From the NCBI RefSeq assembly GCF_015476545.1, contig NZ_JADMKV010000049.1, forward strand, positions 1 through 36,007: a stretch of 36,007 nucleotides of DNA, given 5' to 3'. Source of the stretch: Methylobacter sp. BlB1 (GTDB lineage Bacteria > Pseudomonadota > Gammaproteobacteria > Methylococcales > Methylomonadaceae). The position numbers and the translations under genes are program-made. This document shows positions 16,023 to 23,611 of this stretch, one piece after another. The notes under the pieces are model-generated. The model made no database searches. It was not told where the DNA came from and saw nothing but the letters and a program-made list of their open reading frames with translations. The stretch's first letter is position 1. Each line of letters starts with the position of its first letter.

Positions 16023-16934
16023 ATGCAGGGCTGGCCGATGCATTTTGAACTGGCCTTGCTGGCCTATCTGCTCGATCTGGCCATCGGCGAGCTGCCCGGC
16101 AAGCATCCTGTGATGTGGATGGGCGATTTCATTTCGGCCTTCGAGCGGCGGTTTTACCAAGGCCGCATCATGACCGGCGCCCTGCTCGTGATCAGCCTGC
16201 TAGCGCTGACGCTGTCGATAGCCGTCACGCTGGCTAACCTGGCCGGCGGGCTGCCAGTCTGGCTGTCTTTGCCGATATTGGCCGTGCCGGCTTCGACCGG
16301 CCTGGCCATGCACATGCTGCACGCCAGCGTTGCCGGCCTGCTGACGGCCGAGAACCCCAGGCAGGCGTTGAGCTATCTGGTCAGCCGCGATACGCAGGCC
16401 ATGACCGAAACAGAAGTCCATAAAGCCGCGCTGGAAACCTGGGCCGAAAACCTCAGCGACGGCGTCATCGCGCCGCTGTTTTATCTGGTCCTGTTCGGGC
16501 TGCCCGGCATCGCCGTCTATAAAGCCATCAATACGATGGATTCGATGATCGGCTACAAGACCGAGCGCTATTTTTATTTCGGCAAAGTTGCAGCCAGGCT
16601 GGACGATGTCGCCAACTACCTGCCGGCCCGGCTGACGGCGCTGCTGATCATTGCGCTGGCCGATGACAAACGGCGGGCCTGGCAATGCTGCCTTCGCGAC
16701 GGCGGCAAGCTCGAAAGCCCCAATGCAGGTTTCCCGATCGCGGCCATGGCCGGCGCATTAGGTGTGGCGCTAGGGGGCGACGCCAGCTATCATGGCCGCA
16801 TCAAGCACAAGCCGGTATTGGGCTCTGCCATCAACCCGGTCAACCAAACGACACTGAAACAGGCATTAAACATGAAAACGGGCATTAATTTTATCGTGCT
16901 GGGAATCCTGATAGCGGGAGCCTTGCTGGCATGA
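16023..16934 (+). CDS. cbiB: Adenosylcobinamide-phosphate synthase CbiB
   Basis: The membrane protein has about 303 residues. Characteristic blocks are L-D-L-A-I-G-E-L-P-G-K-H-P-V-M-W-M-G (near 14-31), T-W-A-E-N-L-S-D-G-V-I-A-P-L-F-Y near 140, N-T-M-D-S-M-I-G-Y-K near 175 and the C-terminal P-N-A-G-F-P-I-A-A-M-A-G-A-L. It couples adenosylcobyric acid to aminopropanol phosphate made by CobD. The frame is open from 15972, but that part is the palindromic repeat; the start is either ATG 16023 or ATG 16038. The stop overlaps cobU by four bases (ATGA). Confidence 0.93.
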   Translation: MQGWPMHFELALLAYLLDLAIGELPGKHPVMWMGDFISAFERRFYQGRIMTGALLVISLLALTLSIAVTLANLAGGLPVWLSLPILAVPASTGLAMHMLHASVAGLLTAENPRQALSYLVSRDTQAMTETEVHKAALETWAENLSDGVIAPLFYLVLFGLPGIAVYKAINTMDSMIGYKTERYFYFGKVAARLDDVANYLPARLTALLIIALADDKRRAWQCCLRDGGKLESPNAGFPIAAMAGALGVALGGDASYHGRIKHKPVLGSAINPVNQTTLKQALNMKTGINFIVLGILIAGALLA

Positions 16935-17428
16935 AGACGCTGTTCATAGGCGGGGTCAAAAGCGGCAAATCCCGGTTGGCCGAGACCTATATCTTGCAGC
17001 AGGCCAATGGCCTCAAACCCTATTATCTGGCCACGACCGAATTTTTCGACGACGAGATGCAGGCGCGCATCGCCATTCACCGGCAGCGCCGCCAGGATTT
17101 TTTTGACACGCTGGAAGAACCCGTCAGGCTGTTCGAGATACTGAAGGATTGCCGCAAGCCCGCGCTGATCGAATGCGTATCGATGTGGCTCAACAACATG
17201 CTGCATCACGAATACCGCGAGGCCGATATCCTGAACGAACTGGAAGCGGTGCTGAAACTGCCGTGCGATATGGTGCTGGTGCACAATGAAGTCGGGCTCG
17301 GCATCATTCCCGACAACCCTTTGGCGCGGCGGTTTGCGGACCTGTCGGGCAAGGCTGCGCAATTAATCGGGCAGCACTGCGAGCGGGTGTTTTTTTGCAG
17401 CGCGGGCTTAACAATACCGATGAAATAG
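16931..17428 (+). CDS. cobU: Adenosylcobinamide kinase / GTP guanylyltransferase CobU
   Basis: The 165-residue cytoplasmic enzyme has the P-loop G-G-V-K-S-G-K-S at 7-14, then A-E near 18, an I-H-R-Q-R-R segment carrying the guanylylated histidine region, L-I-E-C-V-S-M-W-L-N near 80 and V-H-N-E-V-G-L-G-I-I-P near 120. It phosphorylates adenosylcobinamide and then adds GMP, producing the CobS substrate. It is a little shorter than the 181-residue enteric enzyme. It is the last gene of the B12 unit, coupled to cbiB. Confidence 0.95.
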   Translation: MKTLFIGGVKSGKSRLAETYILQQANGLKPYYLATTEFFDDEMQARIAIHRQRRQDFFDTLEEPVRLFEILKDCRKPALIECVSMWLNNMLHHEYREADILNELEAVLKLPCDMVLVHNEVGLGIIPDNPLARRFADLSGKAAQLIGQHCERVFFCSAGLTIPMK

Positions 17429-17437
17429 CCAATAATT

Positions 17438-17509
17438 AGCTTAGGGATCAAGCTGCGTTAGCGCAGGCCTATCTCTGTTAATTGGAGCCGGGACGGATTT
17501 TCCGTGCCG
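17438..17509 (+). other. Cluster of small inverted repeats between cobU and mltB
   Basis: Three potential hairpins follow cobU: AGCTT/AAGCT (17438-17442 with 17450-17454), CTGCG/CGCAG (17453-17457 with 17462-17466) and CGGGACGGA/TCCGTGCCG (17489-17497 with 17501-17509, one mismatch). The first two share two bases and cannot both form fully. None is followed by a T-run, so they are not clear terminators. No known riboswitch signature was recognised. Confidence 0.35.
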
Positions 17510-17566
17510 TATGGATGTAATGGTGCTCTTTTAATGGGGACCGCTAATCAATAAGAAGACAAAATC

Positions 17567-18676
17567 ATGCTAATAACAAATGTAGTTTATAAAAGGGCAG
17601 CCAAACTGGCCTTGACCTTGCTGCTCGTCGGCTGTGCCAGTGATACGGAGAATTACCGCTCCGATACGCTGGGCTCTATGAAGCCGCAGAACCGGGTTCC
17701 ATCCCAGCCTAATACAACGGAAAAAAACACAATCCCGCCGCTTCAACCCTACCGAAAATCCACGTCCTTCCCTGTCCATTCAGCCGATGCATTGACCGGG
17801 ATTTATGCCTACTCCCAACCCGTGCATACCTTTATCCGGCACATGGTGCAAAAACACGGTTTCTCGGAAAAGTATCTGAACGCCCTGTTCTCGCAGGCCA
17901 CACGCTTGGATTCCGTGATCCGCCTTGAAAATGCCCAGAAAGGTCCCAGCTCCGGCCCCAGTATCCCGAAACCGGGCAGCTGGTCGCGCTACCGCAGCAA
18001 ATTTTTGACCAGTGAGCATATCGCCCATGGCGCCGAGTTCTGGGCTGAAAATGCCGACGTGATCCAGAGAGCCAGCGCCACTTATGGCGTCGATCCCGAA
18101 TATATCGTCGCGATCATCGGCGTCGAGACCTACTTCGGCCGCAACATCGGCAAGACCTGCATTTTCAATGCCCTGGCTACTTTGGCGTTCGATACCGAGA
18201 GACGCGCCTCGTTTTTTGCCACGGAACTGGAGAACTTCCTGCTCATGACGCGCGAGGAAGGCTTCGAACCTTTTGAGCCGGTCGGTTCCTGGGCCGGGGC
18301 CATGGGCCTTGGACAGTTCATGCCGAGCAGCTTCCGCCGTCTGGCTGTGGATTTCGATAACAACGGCGTGCGCAATCTGTGGAATCAGCATGATGCGATC
18401 GGGAGCGTCGCGCATTATTTCTCGCGCAGCGGCTGGCAGCCCAGCAAACCCGTCGCGCATCAGGCTCATGGCCGCAACAACGCCTCAACCATTGCCCTGA
18501 GCACTTATGAAGGCAACGAATTCTGGCAGGTTTATCCCAATTTCAAGGTGATCAAGCGTTACAACAACAGCGACAAGTATGCCATGGCCGTGCATCAGCT
18601 GGCGCAGGCCATCAAGCAGCGTTATGCCGCCACCCAGGGCGGGCCGGCGCTGGTCATGAGACGCGACCGCATGTAA
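17567..18676 (+). CDS. mltB: Lytic murein transglycosylase B-type lipoprotein
   Basis: The 369-residue protein has a type II signal peptide with lipobox L-V-G-C (C23), then a Pro/Ser/Thr-rich linker to about residue 75 and an MltB catalytic domain. The catalytic glutamate is E187 in A-I-I-G-V-E-T-Y-F-G-R-N. Other family blocks are A-T-L-A-F-D-T-E-R-R-A-S-F-F, G-S-W-A-G-A-M-G-L-G-Q-F-M-P-S-S-F and D-A-I-G-S-V-A-H-Y-F. It would cleave peptidoglycan to 1,6-anhydromuropeptides from the outer membrane. The start ATG 17567 has AAGAAGA upstream. It is monocistronic, ending at the terminator 18714-18762. Confidence 0.92.
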   Translation: MLITNVVYKRAAKLALTLLLVGCASDTENYRSDTLGSMKPQNRVPSQPNTTEKNTIPPLQPYRKSTSFPVHSADALTGIYAYSQPVHTFIRHMVQKHGFSEKYLNALFSQATRLDSVIRLENAQKGPSSGPSIPKPGSWSRYRSKFLTSEHIAHGAEFWAENADVIQRASATYGVDPEYIVAIIGVETYFGRNIGKTCIFNALATLAFDTERRASFFATELENFLLMTREEGFEPFEPVGSWAGAMGLGQFMPSSFRRLAVDFDNNGVRNLWNQHDAIGSVAHYFSRSGWQPSKPVAHQAHGRNNASTIALSTYEGNEFWQVYPNFKVIKRYNNSDKYAMAVHQLAQAIKQRYAATQGGPALVMRRDRM

Positions 18677-18713
18677 TCCTTGCCCTGTTTTTGCAGGAAC
18701 CTCCATGGTATCG

Positions 18714-18762
18714 ACTGTGCCATATGCCACACTAAAACTGCGGCATATGACACAGTTTTTTT
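18714..18762 (+). terminator. Rho-independent terminator after mltB
   Basis: A 15-base stem, ACTGTGCCATATGCC (18714-18728) with GGCATATGACACAGT (18742-18756), has one mismatch and a 13-base loop and runs into a T-run ending at 18762. It isolates mltB from the multicopper oxidase unit downstream. Confidence 0.9.
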
Positions 18763-18814
18763 AAGGTGGGCAATACTCAATCTCTAATCTATTGTTTTAA
18801 TTAACCTATTCAGC

Positions 18815-18829
18815 AGGCACGCTTCTTGC
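18815..18829 (+). promoter_or_regulatory. Sigma-54-type promoter of the copper-protein operon
   Basis: AGGCACGCTTCTTGC matches the -24/-12 consensus TGGCACG-N4-TTGC at every conserved base except the first. GG at 18816-18817 and GC at 18828-18829 are ten bases apart, as RpoN requires. The expected start would be near 18840, about 30 bases before the first ATG. No good sigma-70 -35 element pairs with the TATAAT at 18844. The activator is not identified in this stretch. Confidence 0.65.
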
Positions 18830-18833
18830 CCTA

Positions 18834-18855
18834 TTTGTAATTTTATAATTACAAA
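18834..18855 (+). promoter_or_regulatory. Perfect inverted repeat TTTGTAATT/AATTACAAA
   Basis: Nine-base arms at 18834-18842 and 18847-18855 flank TTAT. It overlaps the predicted transcription start and lies 17 bases ahead of the first copper-protein ATG. It could be an operator or form a weak hairpin in the leader. Confidence 0.45.
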
Positions 18856-18872
18856 AATAAGGAAGGATAAGA

Positions 18873-19784
18873 ATGCTGAAAAAGCTCGGTTTAACTGTTT
18901 TTTTGTTGCTCGGGCACGGTGCGGCCGATGCCGCCGAGCGTAATTTTACGCTGCATATCGATGATGGCGATTTAACCATTACCGGCGCGGGCGGCACGAC
19001 CTTGTCGATATGGGGTTATGGCGAGTCGGCCGGCCTGCCGACCGTGCCGGCGCCGACCTTGACAGTCAACGAAGGCGATACCGTCAACGTGACCGTTTAC
19101 AACCACCACAGCGCATCGCACAACTTCGTCGTGCAGAATGTCACAAACGACACCAATCCTATCGCCGCCAACAGCAGCAAAACCTATTCGTTTACCGCAC
19201 CGGCAGCAGGCAGCTACCTATACAGCGATACGCTGAACAACAACATCAACCGCGAGATGGGCCTGCACGGCGCCCTGATTGTGCGCCCAGCCGATAACAG
19301 CAACACAGCCTGGACCGGGGGGCCCGCTTATGACCATGAGCGGATCTGGGTTATCAGCGACATGGACAAGCCGCGCTGGAATGACGTAGCTTCCGCCGGC
19401 GGCAGCGTCGATACAGCCGTCTATAAGCCCAATTATTTCATGCTCAATGGCCTGGGCGGTTTCGATGCCATGATGGACCACAACACCATGATCATGGGCA
19501 TGATGGATGAAGTGACGCTGGTGCGCATCGTCAATGCCGGACAGTTCAGCCACTCTCTGCATTTCCACGGCAACCACTTCGAAGTCATCAATGTCAGCGG
19601 CGTGCGCCAGCCGACGCCGTTTGAGCAGTGGGATACGATCAATGTGCCGCCGATGAGCGTGGCCGAAGTGCTGTATACGGTCAACCAGTATGGCGAATAC
19701 CCGATGCATATCCATACCGCCCAAGCCGAGACCGCCAACGGCGTGTATCTGAATGGCGGCGCCACCATGATCATGATGCACTAA
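18873..19784 (+). CDS. Secreted two-domain cupredoxin protein lacking type 1 copper (split multicopper oxidase, subunit A)
   Basis: The 303-residue protein has a Sec signal peptide (cleavage likely after A-A-D-A, residue 20). Domain 1 (about 25-140) has only a degenerate cluster, H78-H79-x3-H83. Domain 2 (about 150-303) has the multicopper oxidase motif H227-S-L-H230-F-H232-G and a terminal H279-I-H281. The type 1 cysteine of the usual H-C-H is isoleucine, and the following His/Met ligands are absent. Thus it can offer type 2/type 3 histidines but no type 1 site. A Met/His-rich stretch (200-211, M-M-D-H-N-T-M-I-M-G-M-M) may bind copper. GGAAGGA precedes the ATG. The following gene carries the complementary motifs. 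Confidence 0.82.
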   Translation: MLKKLGLTVFLLLGHGAADAAERNFTLHIDDGDLTITGAGGTTLSIWGYGESAGLPTVPAPTLTVNEGDTVNVTVYNHHSASHNFVVQNVTNDTNPIAANSSKTYSFTAPAAGSYLYSDTLNNNINREMGLHGALIVRPADNSNTAWTGGPAYDHERIWVISDMDKPRWNDVASAGGSVDTAVYKPNYFMLNGLGGFDAMMDHNTMIMGMMDEVTLVRIVNAGQFSHSLHFHGNHFEVINVSGVRQPTPFEQWDTINVPPMSVAEVLYTVNQYGEYPMHIHTAQAETANGVYLNGGATMIMMH

Positions 19785-19799
19785 GCCAGGAGGAAAGCC

Positions 19800-20795
19800 A
19801 TGAAAAAAACAGCACCTATTTTATTATTAAGCGCTCTGGGTCTGGCCTCGTCACACGTATCAGCGGCGACCATCAACAAAAGCCTCTGCGTCGGCTCCTT
19901 GAGCAAGACCCTGAGCGGCCAATCGGTCAGGTTCTGGGGCTACTATGACTGCAGCGGCGGCATGGGCGGTGGCGGCATGATGGGCGGCGGCACCGTGCCG
20001 GGCCCGGTTATTGAAATCGGCGCCGGCGACACGCTGAACCTGACGCTGAACGTGAACATGATGACGCCGCAAGAAATGTCCCCGTACAATGGTCATACCG
20101 TCCATCTGCACGGCGCCGACGTGCAGACCGATGAGGACGGCGTGCCGGAAACCAACGGCAATCGCGTCACCGGCGACACCTATACCTGGGCGCCGTCGGC
20201 CGGCCATGAAGGCAGCTATCCGTACCATTGCCACGTGCATACGGTCAAGCATCTGGAAATGGGCATGTACAGCGCCATCATCGTACGCCCGCGCGACGGG
20301 TCCGGCAACTTCATGAATCGGCTGAATCAGGATGCGGCAACGGCCTATGACTACTCGCAGGTTTATGTGTTAAGCACGGTAGACCCGGCTTATCACACCG
20401 CCACGGGCGATTCGACCGTGTTCGCCGACTACAACCCGCAGTATTTCCTGCTGTCCGGCAAGGAAGGCAAAACCACCGGCGCGCCGGCCATGACCTTGGC
20501 GGCGGCAAAAAACAAGAAAGTGGCGCTGCGTCTAATCGGCATGCACTCGACCAATTCCACGTTCCAGATCAAGGACACGGGCGGCAACCTGAAGCCGTTC
20601 ACGGTTTACATCCGCGACGGCCGGGCCCTGCCGACGCCGAAGACCGTGACCAGCCTCGACATCTCGCCGGGCCAGCGCGCCGACCTGATCGTGGCGCTGC
20701 CGTCGACCTCAGGCACCTGGTATCCGCAGGTCGTCTACAAAAAACTGCGCGACAACGCCGCCTACGCGACCGTTTACGGCAAAATCACTTTTTAA
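19800..20795 (+). CDS. Secreted multicopper oxidase-like protein with type 1 site in domain 1 (subunit B)
   Basis: The 331-residue protein has a Sec signal peptide ending near S-H-V-S-A (residue 22). A Gly/Met-rich loop (53-64) follows. Domain 1 carries H99-T-V-H102-L-H104-G and H143-C144-H145 with H151 and M156, which supplies a type 1 copper set (H99, C144, H151, M156) plus four type 2/3 histidines. The Cys-to-His distance is seven instead of the usual five residues. Domain 2 keeps the cupredoxin fold signature but its copper motifs are gone (only H249 in G-M-H-S-T-N). AGGAGG precedes the ATG, 15 bases after gene A. Alone it cannot build a normal trinuclear cluster; with protein A it could. 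Confidence 0.85.
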   Translation: MKKTAPILLLSALGLASSHVSAATINKSLCVGSLSKTLSGQSVRFWGYYDCSGGMGGGGMMGGGTVPGPVIEIGAGDTLNLTLNVNMMTPQEMSPYNGHTVHLHGADVQTDEDGVPETNGNRVTGDTYTWAPSAGHEGSYPYHCHVHTVKHLEMGMYSAIIVRPRDGSGNFMNRLNQDAATAYDYSQVYVLSTVDPAYHTATGDSTVFADYNPQYFLLSGKEGKTTGAPAMTLAAAKNKKVALRLIGMHSTNSTFQIKDTGGNLKPFTVYIRDGRALPTPKTVTSLDISPGQRADLIVALPSTSGTWYPQVVYKKLRDNAAYATVYGKITF

Positions 20796-20875
20796 CCGGC
20801 CGCAGTTCGGTTAGGCTACCCCTGATTGGCCGTTCATGCCTGTGCGCGGACGGCCAAGGCCACAGGAGCTAGCCC

Positions 20876-22081
20876 ATGTTTTTCAAAGACACCTTAATTC
20901 ATGCTTTTGGCGCGATCCGGGCGCAACGCCTGCGCGCCACCCTGATTATCCTGGCCATGAGCATCGGCGTGGCGTCCGTGACGGTGCTGACGGCCTTGGG
21001 CGAAAGCGCCCGCCTTTATATCATTAATGAGTTCGAATCGCTGGGCACGCATCTGGTCATCGTGCTGCCGGGACGCACCGAAACGACGGGCGCCGCGCCG
21101 CCGATGTTCGGCGAGACGCCCCGCGACCTGACGCTGGACGATGCCTATGCCCTGCTCAGAAGCCCCCATGTGGCCGCCATCGCGCCGGTAACGGTCGGTT
21201 CCGCGCCGGTTTCGGCGGAAGGCCTGGAGCGCGAAACCAATATCCTCGGTTCGACGCATGCCCTGATCCGCGTGCGTCATCTGAGCATGGCGCAGGGACG
21301 CTTTCTGCCGGAAGCGGAGCCCGACAAAGCCATGTCGGTCTGCGTGATCGGCCAGACCATACGCGAACAACTGTTCCCCAGCAAGCCGGCGGTCGGCGAA
21401 TGGCTGCGCATCAACGACCGCCGTTTCCGCGTGGTCGGCGTGCTGGCCTCGGAAGGCCAGTCCATCGGCACCGATTTCGATGAAATCGTCATTATTCCGG
21501 TCGCCTCGGCGCAGGCGCTGTTCGATACCAGCTCGCTGTTCAGGATTCTGGTCGAGACTAAATCCAAGGAGGCCATGGTTCAGGCCGCCGAGGACATCAG
21601 AACCATCATCAAGGCCCGGCACGAAGGCGAGGATGATATCACGCTGATCACGCAGGACAGCGTCGTCAGCACGTTCGACAAGATACTGACCGCGCTGACC
21701 CTGACCGTGGCCAGCATCGCCGGCATCAGCCTGGCCGTGGCCGGCGTGCTGGTCATGAATGTCATGCTGGTCAGCGTTACGCAGCGGACGGCCGAAATCG
21801 GCCTGCTGAAAGCGCTGGGCGCCACAAAACGCCAGCTGATCGCGCTGTTTCTGACCGAAGCGGCGCTGCTGTCGCTGGCCGGTGCGATCCTGGGCGTCGT
21901 GCTGGGGCGCGTCACGCTGTGGGTACTGCAGGCGCTTTATCCCAACTTCCCGTTCATCCTGCCGGTCTGGGCGCTGCTGGCGGCGCTGAGCGTGTCCCTG
22001 TTCACGGGACTCGTATTCGGCGTGTTGCCGGCCCGGAAGGCCGCACGCCTCGACCCCGTGGCCGCCCTGGCGAGGAGGTAA
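20876..22081 (+). CDS. MacB/FtsX-type ABC permease without ATPase domain (first of two)
   Basis: The 401-residue protein consists of an N-terminal membrane helix (A-T-L-I-I-L-A-M-S-I-G, about 22-45), a periplasmic MacB-PCD-like domain (about 50-255) with the usual V-V-G-V-L and I-I-P-V blocks, and three C-terminal helices of the FtsX domain including R-T-A-E-I-G-L-L-K-A-L-G-A. The coupling helix and L-P-A-R-K-A-A-R-L-D-P end are typical. No Walker motifs are present and no ATPase gene lies nearby. CAGGAG precedes the ATG. It lies 80 bp after the copper proteins, and a small inverted repeat (20826-20833 with 20850-20857) without a T-run is in the gap. Confidence 0.88.
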   Translation: MFFKDTLIHAFGAIRAQRLRATLIILAMSIGVASVTVLTALGESARLYIINEFESLGTHLVIVLPGRTETTGAAPPMFGETPRDLTLDDAYALLRSPHVAAIAPVTVGSAPVSAEGLERETNILGSTHALIRVRHLSMAQGRFLPEAEPDKAMSVCVIGQTIREQLFPSKPAVGEWLRINDRRFRVVGVLASEGQSIGTDFDEIVIIPVASAQALFDTSSLFRILVETKSKEAMVQAAEDIRTIIKARHEGEDDITLITQDSVVSTFDKILTALTLTVASIAGISLAVAGVLVMNVMLVSVTQRTAEIGLLKALGATKRQLIALFLTEAALLSLAGAILGVVLGRVTLWVLQALYPNFPFILPVWALLAALSVSLFTGLVFGVLPARKAARLDPVAALARR

Positions 22082-22083
22082 CG

Positions 22084-23283
22084 ATGCGCACTGTCGACCT
22101 GATCGCCTTGTCGTACCGGACCGTCATCAGCCACAAGCTGCGTTCGGGCCTGACTGCCTTAGGGCTGATCATCGGCATCGCTGCGGTCGTGATACTGACC
22201 TCGATCGGGCGCGGCATCCATGCCTTCGTGCTGAGCGAATTTACCCAGTTCGGCACGAACCTGATCGCCGTCTTTCCCGGCAGGACCACGACTTTCGGCC
22301 TGTCCGGCGCCACGATCAGCACCGTGCGCCCTTTGTCGCTGGCCGATGCCGGCAGCCTGGAGCGGCTGGACGACGTGCTTGCCGTCTCGCCGCTCGTGCA
22401 GGGCAACGCCCGCGTCGAAGCCGGCAACAAACAGCGGCGCACGAACGTGCTGGGCGTCGGCTCGGCCGTGCCGGTGGTCTGGCGGATCAAGGTCGCCTTG
22501 GGCAGTTTCCTGCCTGCCGGCGAGCAGGACAATCCGCGCGCGCTGGCCGTTCTGGGCCATAAGCTGGCGCGGGAACTGTTCGGCACGGGCAGCCCGCTGG
22601 GCCAGCGCATCCGCGTCGGCACCGACCGCTATCTCGTGGTCGGCGTCATGGAAAGCAAAGGCCAGCTGCTGGGCTTTGACATGGACGACACGCTTTACAT
22701 TCCGGCCGCCAAGGCGCTGGCGCTGTTCGATCGCGAAAGCCTCATGGAAATCGACATTCTTTATGAAAGCGATGCCCCGGTCGCGCGTCTGGAAAAAGCC
22801 ATTAAAAGGCTGCTGATCGCACGGCACGGCCTGGAGGATTTCACGATCGTGACCCAGAACCAGATGCTGGAAAAGATGGATTCGATCCTGAATATCCTGA
22901 CCCTGGCCGTGGCGGCGCTGGGCAGCATCTCGCTGCTGGTCGGCTCGGTCGGCATCCTGACCATCATGACCATCGCGGTGTCGGAAAGGACTTCGGAAAT
23001 TGGCCTGCTGCGGGCCATCGGCGCGGAGCGGCGCACGATCTTCCGGCTGTTTCTGGCCGAGGCGCTGGCGTTGAGCGCGACCGGCGGACTGGTCGGCGTG
23101 CTGGCCGGCATCGCCGCGGTGCAGCTTATCGCGGCCGCCCTGCCCGCCTTGCCGGTGCAACTGGCCTGGACCTATGCCGCGGCGGCGTTCCTGGTATCCC
23201 TGCTGATCGGCGTCATCGCCGGCGTGGCCCCGGCCATGAAAGCGGCCCGGCTGGAGCCGCTGGAGGCGCTGCGGACCGAGTGA
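22084..23283 (+). CDS. MacB/FtsX-type ABC permease without ATPase domain (second of two)
   Basis: The 399-residue protein is paralogous to the preceding one: an N-terminal helix (L-G-L-I-I-G-I-A-A-V-V-I-L), a periplasmic domain, then FtsX helices with R-T-S-E-I-G-L-L-R-A-I-G-A and the ending A-P-A-M-K-A-A-R-L-E-P-L-E-A-L-R. The frame is open from 21919, but GAGGAGG at the end of the first permease is spaced for the ATG at 22084, giving two bases between genes and translational coupling. The two probably form a heterodimeric transporter or mechanotransmitter. The required ATPase must be encoded elsewhere. Confidence 0.88.
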   Translation: MRTVDLIALSYRTVISHKLRSGLTALGLIIGIAAVVILTSIGRGIHAFVLSEFTQFGTNLIAVFPGRTTTFGLSGATISTVRPLSLADAGSLERLDDVLAVSPLVQGNARVEAGNKQRRTNVLGVGSAVPVVWRIKVALGSFLPAGEQDNPRALAVLGHKLARELFGTGSPLGQRIRVGTDRYLVVGVMESKGQLLGFDMDDTLYIPAAKALALFDRESLMEIDILYESDAPVARLEKAIKRLLIARHGLEDFTIVTQNQMLEKMDSILNILTLAVAALGSISLLVGSVGILTIMTIAVSERTSEIGLLRAIGAERRTIFRLFLAEALALSATGGLVGVLAGIAAVQLIAAALPALPVQLAWTYAAAAFLVSLLIGVIAGVAPAMKAARLEPLEALRTE

Positions 23284-23327
23284 GGTAAAAGCCTGAAACA
23301 CCCCTTCCGGATGTTAGCTCGATCCCG

Positions 23328-23361
23328 GCAGGTGCGACGCAATGCCTCACCTGCTTTTTTT
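23328..23361 (+). terminator. Rho-independent terminator of the copper-protein/permease operon
   Basis: GCAGGTG (23328-23334) pairs with CACCTGC (23348-23354) and is followed by seven T. It lies 45 bp after the second permease and closes the unit begun at the sigma-54 site. Confidence 0.85.
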
Positions 23362-23611
23362 ATTTTCATGGCTCATGATGCGCTTCGGGAAGACCGAAAA
23401 GGCGAATGATCTTCCGGCTATTTTTGCCAAAGCTTGAAGGCAGTTACAGCCTGAGAAAGTCCATTATCACGCTTGGCCAAAAACCGGCAGTCGCCAACCT
23501 CGTGTAAACGGCCATTTAATCCCGGAAGAGGCTCGGCATGAGAAAGCAGCGCCAGAAGCATCCGCCCCATGCCGTAGTCAGGCATCATAGTTCTGATTGG
23601 CGGGCTCTGCT
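23362..23611. other. Intergenic stretch with one doubtful short ORF
   Basis: No clear gene is visible. A reverse-strand ORF, 23418-23588 (56 codons: M-M-P-D-Y-G-M-G-R ... F-K-L-W-Q-K), is plausible in composition but lacks a ribosome-binding site and was not recognised. It could be the remnant of a longer gene. Confidence 0.3.

Noticed and set aside
18797-18809. NorR-like GT...AC site upstream of the copper-protein sigma-54 promoter
   Set aside because: GTTTTAATTAAC has eight, not seven, bases between GT and AC, so it does not fit the NorR consensus; control by NorR is not claimed.
22159-23301. Long reverse-strand ORF of 380 codons opposite the second permease
   Set aside because: Composition is extreme (Arg/Gln/Asp-rich), no family is recognisable, and it lies wholly antisense to a well-supported gene. 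The same applies to the long antisense frames opposite the HD-GYP, cobQ and hcp genes.
23418-23588. 56-codon reverse-strand ORF
   Set aside because: Plausible composition but no ribosome-binding site and no recognised family; mentioned only as part of the intergenic stretch.
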